A program made the position numbers and the translations under genes. Below, one piece after another: positions 52,401 to 60,610 of a stretch of 64,000 bases of DNA. The notes under the pieces were generated by a model that saw only the letters and a list, made by a program, of their open reading frames with translations, had not been told where the DNA came from and made no database searches. How positions within the stretch are numbered: position 1 is the stretch's first letter; each line of letters begins with the position of its first letter. Origin of the DNA: Lingula anatina (lineage: Eukaryota; Brachiopoda; Lingulata; Lingulida; Lingulidae); assembly GCF_001039355.2 (NCBI RefSeq), contig NW_019774925.1, positions 238,488-302,487 on the forward strand, in the 5' to 3' direction.

Positions 52401-55400
52401 TTGAGCGAAGGGGACTCGGTGTCGCGCTGCCGATGGTGGACTATTTGAATGTGTAAATATTTGATGGAGATTGTTAAGTGACATGGCACTGATGGTATGA
52501 GGTCCTGTCACAGTACCTATATAGACAGCAGTCCACTAACTTGACTAATTTCTCCCTCCCTTCCACCCCTTGCTGTCTAGACATAGTTAACGGAAGAGAA
52601 AGTAAATGTTCTTGATAATCGGATTCAATTTAGTCTCTTTAATTTCCTTCTTACCTTTATCGCAGTAAGGGCCTGTCCATCCGTCCAGGCAGACTTTGGT
52701 GCCATTGGCCGTGCAGTTCCAGTGGCCGAACCGGTCATCCCTTGGCCGGCAAAGGTCTGTGCAGCCACTGCCGTAGTAATTCTTGTCACATATTACTCTG
52801 TATTTGAAATCCAAGCGAATGGAACTGGTAGTGGTGGTGGGTCCCCGAGTCCATGTCTCCCCGACTTCGAGAGAGGATTGGTTGGCCATTCGATAGATGA
52901 GCTCTCTGGGGCTACCTGTGAATAGACAAGATTAATCGGGTTATTCATTTGCTTGTAATCTGATTAATTTTGATGGTAATTTCAGGATTTCCCTGCACTA
53001 TCTATCTCGTTTGTACAGGATATGTGATAGCAGAGGCTTCCGTCTACCTAACGGAACATCCCCCAGTTAGCCAGGTTAATTTGGACTCTAATTATAGAGT
53101 TATAGCCATTCGGCGCAAATAGGAAGCGGCAAATGGAGATCCTCTTTGATATCTAGGACTCGTTACAAGTTTCTTATCAGTAGTTATTACGATTTTAAGG
53201 TATTGTTTGATGGGAAGGTACACAGTCGCCCGTTTCCTGAACGCTGTTGTGTGGAAATGATTACCTTAATATTATAGCAACAGATAAACAACCGAAAATA
53301 TTCACGACATTCTTCCTTTTACAAATACAATGTATTATCCACGGAGGCTAAATGAGTCTAAATTCGTAGATCAACCCCCATTCACCTTTGTAGTCTGTCC
53401 GATAAACGACGGGCATGTTTACAAGTCAAATACGTACAACAAAGGGACCGTCGGCTTAGCTAGTGAAGAGAAAACACATAAACACGACACATAGGCCCAA
53501 CAGAGGCCGGTAGCATTTCATTGTTACTATATGAAATTAAGACATGTTCGTTAATTGCAATTCAGTTTTAACGACGCCATTCTAAGGGTATCCCTATAGT
53601 TTGGATAGCAGTAAACCGTAATGAGAATAGCTTGTATTTGTCGCCGAGATGAAAGTCAAATATGTATTTTACACGAAAGCTAGTGTGTTTCTTGTTAATT
53701 ACATGTGTTGGAGTCTCGTGGCTTGGGACTTCGAAAGGTGTATGAACTAGGGAGAAAATCAATGACAGCCCGAGTTATGCACGTAGGGGGAATTCTCCTG
53801 AAACCGCCTAGAACGTGGGGGTCGATTAAAGGACATTTCTTTTTACATGTAAGGTTTTTCAACGACCGTGTTAATCTGATTGTGCTTGAAACTGGAGCAT
53901 TAATTGTGTGCTTTTACTAGGACAGGTCTGGGAAAATGGAGTGCTCCACTCGAGAGCAGTTTCTCGCACCTGACATAGTCCCACGAACAGACTCCCTTAG
54001 AACGCTGTCCATTATCACAGCGAGAGAGAGTGGGAGAGAGAAATCCTACAGTGTCGAGTTTACTACACACTAGGCACACTAGTAAACCCTGTACAAAAGA
54101 AAGTGCTCCCTTCCCATCGTTTCTTAATGCACGCTATTTACTCACAACACTCCCATACGCAATTTTGCTAATCGTTCCACAGGCCAATTTACATCTGGCT
54201 TTTTTTCTGAACCAGTTTTTTAGCCCAGGTAAAATGTCTCTATATAGAGCAAGCCAAGCCAGGTATATTGTATCACGTGTTGCTGAAAAAACGCCAGATG
54301 GCCAACATGGCTTTCCCTATCCCTCCTTAATTGCGCTAATCGCCTCGCTGTACAATTATTACCAACTGCACCAAGATAGCAACCTAACAGGACTTGGGGA
54401 AGATTTTAATATAGTTGAAGTGGAAGTTGTATGCGCAGAGCAGCTATCTGGATGAACTAACACGATGTTTCAAGTACTTTCAACAGCTGGCGTGGTTGAT
54501 GCTGATGGATTATTGATATATATGTGTTTCCAAAACACACCTCGCTCAAGTAACTTTCTGCTCTTGTACTTAAACGTATTTTAAGTTTGGACTAAGATGT
54601 AGGGAATCCGGGGGTTAGTCTAACACAACACCTGAATGGATTCCTTTAACTGATGAATACACCAAGCAGTTTTCTATTTGGTTTTAGTCTAAACATCTAC
54701 ACGGTTCAGTCTAGACCTGACATTTAACATTGGTGCAAGGCAAGTGCATTTCAGTGCCTTTATCCCGCAACTGATAAACTCACTGCGATGCGCTAAAAAA
54801 ACCTCGGCTGTCCCCGCTGAGCGCTGAGCAGATAAGCGCTTTATCGGGGCTTCTCAGCGTCCAAACCAGCTGGCTGGCCTCGAGTAAGAAGACGCTCGCC
54901 TTCAACAATGGGCTAGGCAAAGACTACTGCGAGGGCCTTTAGATCCGTAATTAATGGTCCCTGCGTTAGTGTGGGAAAGTGCGGTCTTCCCAGCTGACTT
55001 GGGATCACGGAGACCCTAGTCTATTGTCGAGTGCCATTATGTTGGAGCGAGTTGATTATATGGGTGGCCGCGTTCAATGGTTATTTCGGCTTTAAAGTGA
55101 TTCTTCCTCTATCGGTGTGGATTTAATACCAGGGCACGTGGAGTCTTGTACAGATAGTACAAGATCAGGTTTACTGTTTTGGAAATATCACACATTGCAA
55201 CCTCTGGCGAGATGTGCGTCACACTGGACTAGTTCGTACTTCTAGGAGTTTAAAAATAAATACTTCCATTTTTTTCAAAACCAAAATATTTCTTTTAGAA
55301 AAATCTAGTGCTTCCTTACCTGGTCGGGGTCCGTTGTACGTGCTGTCGTGCCAGGCTTCGATGATCAATGAGAAGGTTCCCTGTGGAAATCACCAATAGT

Positions 55401-56372
55401 TGTGTCATGTCAAGAATCGATGATAATTACGAGAAGTAGTGGAAAAAGCTACTCAAAAAGAAAGAGCTATGAAAATGTTTAGATTAGCTCCGGGGATGGA
55501 AGAGACGACAAGCCAATAAACTATCGGTAAACCAACTTGCTAACAATCTATAATAAAATGCCAATATAATTTATATCTTTAACAAACACGACAGCTTTGA
55601 ACTCGTATTGTTAGTTGACTTTCGTAACTGTTTCAGAATTTAAGCCAAAATGCTGCCAATTCAATACAACACGTTCTCCATCATGGTAATGTTTTTGGTC
55701 ACGTTACATATTAATTTTGACGTGCGATTGCTTATAAACCTTAAAAAAAACACTTATGTGCTTCAATTCGTGTTATTGCTGATATCGTTGTTTATCAGTT
55801 ATAACAGTTGTTTTTTCAAAAATGTATATATCTTACCGGCCACGAAAAGTCGAAAGGAAATCTACTTGGGTTATGGAACTCTGCCGAATGTCTTGGGATA
55901 AACGAATTATTTCCAAGTACTGGTGTTATAATCTCCCCAAATGTGCACTGTGAATCCGTACTTATGTGAACTTGATAATGTTTCAAACAGATCCTGAAAA
56001 ATGTGCGACAACTCTGGCTACACGGTCCCATACTGCCGGCCAACTTCCTACCGTTGCAACAATTATTATTAGCATTAACTCCTTGTTGGTTTTTAAATGA
56101 AAGTAGATCCAATTCGAATACTCCTGAGCACGATACCTGAAAAAAATAACCAATATATACCTGGTAGTTAACGCGTACGGTTAGACCATTGGCGTCCTAT
56201 CAATACTAATCGTAGTAGAGTTAAATATTACTGGTAACATACGTGGGGTACTTTCAGTTTTAACTGTCTAAGAATTTTTTAAAATCACGAAAAATTCTCT
56301 TACCTGTGAGACCATAATAAACGAAAGGAGGGTGCATATTGCGGTCAAACGAACCGCAACTAGCGACCGCAT
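43314..56372 (-). CDS. Delta: Delta, DSL-family Notch ligand (complete, ten coding exons, 794 aa)
   Basis: Delta is a single-pass membrane ligand that activates Notch on neighbouring cells. Joined coding exons (minus strand): 56372-56304, 56136-55837, 55380-55320, 52915-52655, 49647-49587, 48373-48237, 47512-47343, 46754-46541, 44963-44006, 43467-43314. They total 2385 nt in one frame with GT-AG introns. Residues 1-23 are the signal peptide; 24 to about 125 the MNNL domain ([31 protein letters not shown]); 184-228 the DSL domain ([23 protein letters not shown]). Nine EGF repeats span 233-562, of which EGF 3, 4, 8 and 9 have the O-fucose pattern CxxxxTC. The transmembrane helix is about 606-631. 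The 160-residue tail is rich in Lys, Asn and Ser and ends ATEV, the Delta PDZ ligand. There is no cysteine-rich domain, so it is Delta, not Jagged/Serrate. Confidence 0.97.
43468..44005 (-). other. Delta intron 9
   Basis: 538-bp GT-AG intron. If retained, the frame stops at once (AGG TAA), giving a tail that ends ...STVVDIR without ATEV. Confidence 0.9.
44006..44963 (-). CDS. Delta: Delta exon 9: EGF 6-9, transmembrane helix, most of the tail
   Basis: The largest exon (958 nt). It completes EGF 6 and encodes EGF 7, 8 and 9, a Thr/Ser-rich juxtamembrane stretch, the helix [20 protein letters not shown], the stop-transfer CKKSRNEK and about 112 tail residues with many lysines, likely ubiquitination targets for Mindbomb or Neuralized (inference). 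It ends ...STVVDI plus AG; donor gtaatt starts at 44005. Reading on into the intron meets TAA after one codon. Confidence 0.96.
44964..46540 (-). other. Delta intron 8
   Basis: 1.6-kb AT-rich intron; no nested gene or clear element seen. One CAGCTG E-box lies near 45881. Confidence 0.9.
46541..46754 (-). CDS. Delta: Delta exon 8: EGF 4 end, EGF 5, start of EGF 6
   Basis: Encodes [20 protein letters not shown], the complete EGF 5, and [17 protein letters not shown] 5 has a Val where the O-fucose Ser/Thr would be (CKNQGVC). Acceptor tttcag ends at 46755, donor gtaagt starts at 46540, phase 1 out. Confidence 0.95.
46755..47342 (-). other. Delta intron 7
   Basis: 0.6-kb intron splitting EGF 4; nothing further seen. 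Confidence 0.9.
47343..47512 (-). CDS. Delta: Delta exon 7: EGF 3 and start of EGF 4
   Basis: Encodes [20 protein letters not shown] through [19 protein letters not shown] is a Delta signature. Acceptor at 47513, donor gtgagt at 47342, phase 0 out. Confidence 0.95.
47513..48236 (-). other. Delta intron 6
   Basis: 0.7-kb intron; nothing further seen. Confidence 0.9.
48237..48373 (-). CDS. Delta: Delta exon 6: EGF 1 end and EGF 2
   Basis: Encodes [20 protein letters not shown] through GWGGSFCNQ, the highly conserved EGF1-EGF2 junction with its compact spacing. Acceptor tttag ends at 48374, donor gtgagg starts at 48236, phase 1 out. Confidence 0.95.
48374..49586 (-). other. Delta intron 5
   Basis: 1.2-kb intron inside EGF 1. 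A CSL-like core, TTCCCAC, lies near 49219; otherwise nothing supported. Confidence 0.85.
49587..49647 (-). CDS. Delta: Delta exon 5: first half of EGF 1
   Basis: Encodes [20 protein letters not shown] plus part of the next codon. Acceptor ttccag ends at 49648, donor gtaagt starts at 49586, phase 2 out. Confidence 0.93.
50622..50732. promoter_or_regulatory. Candidate enhancer module: three CAGCTG E-boxes plus class-C HES site
   Basis: CAGCTG at 50622-50627, 50659-50664 and 50688-50693, then GGCGCGTGGC (core CACGCG on the minus strand) at 50723-50732, all within 111 bp of Delta intron 4. CAGCTG is a typical Achaete-scute/Ascl site and CACGCG a Hairy/HES site. Function is inferred from motifs. 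Confidence 0.4.
51697..51705 (+). promoter_or_regulatory. CSL/Su(H)-type site in Delta intron 4
   Basis: TGTGGGAAA fits the YGTGGGAAM consensus of the Notch effector CSL. A single site, so chance occurrence is possible. Confidence 0.35.
52655..52915 (-). CDS. Delta: Delta exon 4: DSL domain
   Basis: Starts [12 protein letters not shown] and contains the whole DSL cysteine framework (Cys 186, 195, 199, 211, 219, 228) with [15 protein letters not shown] and GWTGPYC. NCT and NGT sequons at 210 and 214 could be glycosylated. Acceptor at 52916, donor gtaag at 52654, phase 1 out. Confidence 0.97.
52916..55319 (-). other. Delta intron 3 (2.4 kb)
   Basis: Separates the MNNL connector from the DSL exon. 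It contains a CSL-type site at 54970-54978 and several CAGCTG E-boxes near 54484, 54867 and 54990. A 141-codon open frame at 54030-54455 on the plus strand has no recognisable domain. Confidence 0.85.
54970..54978 (+). promoter_or_regulatory. CSL/Su(H)-type site in Delta intron 3
   Basis: TGTGGGAAA, identical in the nine core bases to the intron 4 site. A CAGCTG E-box lies about 15 bp further on, near 54990. Confidence 0.35.
55320..55380 (-). CDS. Delta: Delta exon 3: MNNL-DSL connector
   Basis: Encodes [20 protein letters not shown], matching the invariant GTFSLI-EAWHD of Deltas. Acceptor ag at 55381-55382, donor gtaagg at 55319, phase 1 out. Confidence 0.95.
55837..56136 (-). CDS. Delta: Delta exon 2: MNNL domain
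   Basis: The acceptor ttttcag ends at 56137. Exactly 100 codons starting [20 protein letters not shown] and ending FPFDFSWP, the conserved N-terminal Notch-ligand module; phase 0 on both sides. Confidence 0.95.
56304..56372 (-). CDS. Delta: Delta exon 1: start codon and signal peptide
   Basis: ATG at 56372-56370. [20 protein letters not shown], then VSQ, is a basic start plus hydrophobic core. The donor gtaaga follows at 56303, phase 0. This ATG was chosen because it gives a signal peptide of normal length directly before the MNNL domain. Confidence 0.92.
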
Positions 56373-56715
56373 GATGCCAATAAATCCTCCTACGATTCTG
56401 TGTCCCTTGGATTCTAGCTTTGATATTGGCTTTCTCGTAGTCAGCCTCGCTTCCAGTCTCTTGGTACCTCGATGAAACGGCTCCGCCCACTGGTCGATTG
56501 ATTGACGGCCAGCTAAAATGATACAGACATCAACACCACACGTTTTACTATAACTCTACGCATCAACCTTTTCTATGAGGTTTCTTCGCTTGCTTTGAAT
56601 TAAATATCCTTTCCCTGCCAATCGAATCCTTTTAAAATCCCATGGAACAATTTCTGACGTTGTAGTGATTCACTTTCAATAATTCATGTAGTATTCCTTA
56701 GCGAGCGTGCGTGGT

Positions 56716-56721
56716 CGCGTG
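56716..56721 (-). promoter_or_regulatory. Class-C (HES) site next to the predicted Delta start site
   Basis: CGCGTG on the plus strand (CACGCG on the minus strand), about 20 bp downstream of the predicted start of transcription. Confidence 0.3.
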
Positions 56722-56740
56722 GCACGGTTTACACACAGAG

Positions 56741-56775
56741 TGACAGAGTGTGTACACTCGCATCTGGTTTATATA
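56741..56775 (-). promoter_or_regulatory. Delta core promoter: TATA box and initiator
   Basis: TATATAAA on the minus strand at 56775-56768. An initiator-like TCACTCT has its A at 56741, about 32 bp downstream of TATAAA, which is normal spacing. This predicts a 5' UTR of about 370 nt before the ATG at 56372, if there is no upstream intron. Confidence 0.6.
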
Positions 56776-56881
56776 GTCCGGACACAGTAAATTAGCATAC
56801 AGCGATAAAGGGGCTTATGAATGGACCCCCTGCGCATACACTACAAAGCAATACGTCACATCCAACTTGTCAAAGTCCCTT

Positions 56882-57400
56882 CAGGTGTTATAAGATCCGA
56901 CCATTGATGGGGGAGACTTTTCTGTTATTATGCGTTTAACATTTATAGGACTTTAGCATATATTAAGTTTTGGCGCATCTGCCATAGGGGTTGGGTTGAG
57001 GTTAAATGGACCAATAGAAAAGGGCTGAGGAGACACCAACTGTCGCGATTGTCTGTCCCTCAGGAAGCAACAGCTTGCTTTAACGGGATTTACGATTCAC
57101 CTGCCACAGAGATAAGACTTAACGACCACCTTGTCCAGAAGACTGCCATTTTGAGGAACTAAAGCGGTTATTTAGAAAAATTGTAACGCTTTTAATTTGA
57201 TTAAAAAGCGAGATCTCTTTTGCGAAAATTGAAGCCATTTGGCGCGTGGCCCTACTTCAACGCAGAATAATTTCCTTTTGTTCTACTCCGGAGCGCGCCT
57301 TTGTGATTACAGCTGTTTACGAGTCCTCGCACCTGCCTCGCTGTTGCCTCTGTAAACATATGCAAATGAACTTCCAAATACGGGCATCGCGTCGCGTGCC
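56882..57400. promoter_or_regulatory. Delta promoter-proximal module: E-boxes, octamer and HES sites
   Basis: CAGGTG 56882-56887, CACCTG 57098-57103, GGCGCGTGGC 57241-57250, CAGCTG 57310-57315, CACCTG 57330-57335, POU octamer ATGCAAAT 57360-57367, and GTCGCGTGCC 57391-57400 (reverse complement GGCACGCGAC, the Hairy-type sequence). It lies about 0.1-0.65 kb upstream of the predicted start. Function is inferred. Confidence 0.45.
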
Positions 57401-58656
57401 TTGTGAATGGGTGCAGTAAACTAGATCGGCCTTAGACCTCTTTAGCAAATCTCAGTTTCCTTTTACAGGGGAAGCCCCAGATTGAAAATTAACTCAAATA
57501 ATGTAATTAAATCAAAATGCTGAAACTTGATTTTTCTTAATGTTCAACCTGCCAAATATTGTAATTAAATTAGAGAGTTTAAATTTTAAATTCTTTTCTG
57601 TTGAAAGACATGAAGCATATTGTTACTTAACGTGATTTTCAAGTATTTTGCGACAGGTTGGGACCGTAGACAAGACACCTGTGTCTATGGGGACCTTTAG
57701 GACCGAAACAAATTGGTTGTGACGAATAAGATAAGACAGACGGTAAATCAACAGTGCGTAAATGGCGGACGATGCTTTGTAGATTTCGGCGGTGCTTTGA
57801 AATATTTGCGGTAGTTGTGACAGACAGCCAGTGTATCCATTCAAGCGCAAAGCGAAGAAACCTCAGATAGCAATTAACTGATCTAGTATAGGTACGACTA
57901 CATTTAACAAAAAGGGTGGCGGTGGTTGCGTTTCTTGCTTGATCACAAAAACGTCCTAGGGGCAGCTAACTCTATGAACAGCAAGGAGTATCCGTTACAC
58001 TGACGGTGGTGCATACATTTGATAACAAACTAGTAGCGTCTCAAATGACCAGTTTAACCAGTTTATCTGTGTATCTTAACCACAGTCACTACGCTGAGGA
58101 TGCGTTCGAGATAAAAAGACGTCGGAAACAAGCGTCCCTCAATTAGGATTAATTACCAGCTACTGGTCACTGCTGGCCACTCCAGCAAGTGGCGATGTTA
58201 AAATTATCTAAAATCTTCAACAGTTGCTAGCACACAGATGTTGGCTTAGGTAAAATAAGTGGAAAGTAATGAAAGAATAATTGAAAATTAAACGTATTTT
58301 GCAAATTTTTCTCGATGGTAATTTCCATATTTTAGTCATAGATTGCGAAATTAAGTTCAACAGCTGTCGCAGGTCGCGTTCGTCATAAAAAACTAGGAAG
58401 CATTAAACTGTATTAAATGGGCAGACCACTAATCACTTACAAAATGGCGCATTGGGACAATGCGACAGGTGATGTAAATGTGGTTTACTACTAAGTCGTC
58501 TGCTTTTTAAGTAGCTGAATTATGGAAGAGGTTTAAATTCTTGGTACCTTAGAAGCGCCCTGTATTATTTATGTGAAGGAAACACAAATCACTGACGCGC
58601 GCTGCGGTATGACATTGCTTTGTTCCTTAAATGGTGTTTTCGAACTAAAAGGACGC
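57401..58656. other. Delta upstream DNA; nothing else supported
   Basis: No coding pattern. One CAGCTG E-box lies near 58361. Confidence 0.5.
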
Positions 58657-58915
58657 GGCGCGTGGCAGCTGGGCTAACACATGGGTTTACCTATCAAACC
58701 CTACTTTCAGCAAATATTGTCTTTATGCATTCAACGGAAGTACTTTAAGCAAATACGAGAAGGGGTGAAGATAGGCGCGTGCCGTTACACACCGGGGTGC
58801 CCAATGGCCCCGCCTCCAAATTATAGCTATTCTACCCGACCATCTGCCATAATGGCTGCATGCCGCTTGAGTTTGTTCAGCCAGGCCCAGACAATGGCCC
58901 GGCGCGTGGCACATG
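58657..58915. promoter_or_regulatory. Upstream cluster of three class-C HES sites with E-boxes
   Basis: GGCGCGTGGC at 58657-58666 overlaps CAGCTG at 58666-58671 by one base. GGCGCGTGCC at 58774-58783 is the reverse complement of GGCACGCGCC. A second exact GGCGCGTGGC at 58901-58910 overlaps CACATG at 58910-58915. It lies about 2 kb upstream of the Delta start site. Confidence 0.42.
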
Positions 58916-59922
58916 TCCCCCCTTATACAACAGAAGGCGATTAACATATAGGTGTCCAAAATATAAGGGTCAGGTTTATTTACTAAATGAAGGAGTACCT
59001 CGCGACCAACTGTGCCAATATGTGCTGATTGTCGAGTGAAGCTATTTCAATGCACAAGTTTAAAAATACGTGCTATACACTGCGAATACAAATGAGTGGT
59101 ATTTAAGCGAAAGGTGGTCATAACTTTTTCGCACACAAACTGCAACACATTGCGGTTAAGTGCTATTTACTGTAGTTAAAACAGCGGTCTATGAGGGCAA
59201 ACCAACATTTTAATTATGCCTAAAATTGTAGAAGATGGCTGCAGTGATTAAATTTTGCCTTGTCGATTTACAGAATTCTAGTCGAAAATGGAGTTAACCG
59301 AAGGCGATTGATTTTTAGTAGATGCATTTGCAATTGGCTACTTGTTGGTTAGATGCTGATATTTTTTAATCATACTGTAACTTCATTAACTCCATATGTG
59401 TGCCTCCATTGATATTCTTAATACACAATCAGGCGACAGAGTGTCAAGTGAGAGCAAAAAGTTGTTTCCGAGGCGAAAACACTCAGCGTGAATCTTAGAT
59501 TTAAGGAGGACTTGGTATGGTCACGACTCTGTGTGCCACCTCCTCCAAATCCCCACTGAAGAACAACGGGGGTGAAAATTTATTTTCTCTCTCCCTTTTA
59601 TTACCCGTTGCCTACTTTTGTCACATCTGCTAGGTAGAGAGAAAGACTCCACTTATAAATTCAAGAAAGATAATATTTTGGACAGGTTTTTGTGAGGAAC
59701 TAAATCACTTCTTTAGAACAATGCTGCTGCATCTGTCGTGGGTGTTATTTGAACCTAGATAAGTGATTAGGACCATGTGTTACTTTGGGGGCGTTAAAAG
59801 GTACGTCATGGCATATTGTTTGGTTTTAAATCCACCATTTGACATGAAATTAATTTAATCTTGCTGCCACATTTCAATTATCACGCCACTAATTAACAAA
59901 GTTAATCATACGCTCTCAGACG
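58916..59922. other. Delta upstream DNA; nothing supported
   Basis: No gene, repeat or strong motif cluster recognised. Confidence 0.5.
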
Positions 59923-60167
59923 CGCACGCGACTCCTCTCTATAACGCGTGCTGTCGCATTATTTTTGTTGTTTCGCTCAATTTGCTTAACCAGCTGACGC
60001 CGTTTCCACCGGCTTCACCTGACAATCTGAGCGCCAGCGACTGTGATTTTGTTTTGAAGAAAAACCGAATTGGACCCTATTATCAAAGCAACGTGATCTT
60101 CCAGTAATCCGTAGCAGTAGAAGCGGAGTTTATGTTCGGCCGACCAGGTGGTGCTGCATGGCAGCTG
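59923..60167. promoter_or_regulatory. Distal module: two class-C sites and four E-boxes
   Basis: CGCACGCGAC 59923-59932, CGCGTG 59945-59950, CAGCTG 59991-59996, CACCTG 60016-60021, CAGGTG 60145-60150 and CAGCTG 60162-60167. It lies about 3.2-3.4 kb upstream of the predicted Delta start. Confidence 0.38.
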
Positions 60168-60535
60168 TCGTCTCTCCTGATATCATCGATTTTCAAATAA
60201 ACGACACAATTCCGATTCTCGGCTTTGGGTTATACGACTTCCGTCCCCTGACTGACGCGTTAACGTTTGTCACTTACTACTGCAACTCGGTTACTTGAAC
60301 TTAAAATTGTCAGGTGATACCAACCCATTAATGCAGAATTCAATTTTGATAGATCCTTTAAAAAACTGTCAACGTTTTGACTTACCTGGATTTCTGTCAA
60401 GTTTAGTGGGGTGTGTGTCTTAACGTCACGTGTCTTTTTGACTGTTTTAGCTTCAGACCAGCAAAAATTTTGACACTAAACAATTTAAGATAATTTGACG
60501 GTGTTGATACCCATCCCCTTTATATAGGTTCTTGA

Positions 60536-60610
60536 TTTTGGCGGGATTCTTTGATGTCACAATGTCTCGCTTATTCTCGCGCGATCTGTTGCACCTGCCA
60601 AATCCCGCCA
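60536..60610. promoter_or_regulatory. Pair of opposed E2F-like sites
   Basis: TTTTGGCGGG at 60536-60545 and AATCCCGCCA at 60601-60610 face each other 55 bp apart, just downstream of a TATA-like TTTATATAGG at 60519-60528. A gene start here is not supported by any coding sequence. Confidence 0.25.

Larger units (their letters stand above)
49648..52654 (-). other. Delta intron 4 (3.0 kb) with candidate regulatory sites
   Basis: The largest Delta intron along with intron 3, less AT-rich than the intergenic DNA. It holds the E-box/class-C module at 50622-50732, another CACGCG site at 51377-51386 and a CSL-type site at 51697-51705. Confidence 0.85.

Noticed and set aside
54030-54455. 141-codon open frame on the plus strand in Delta intron 3
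   Set aside because: No recognisable domain, no splice context, antisense to an intron; a chance open frame is more likely.
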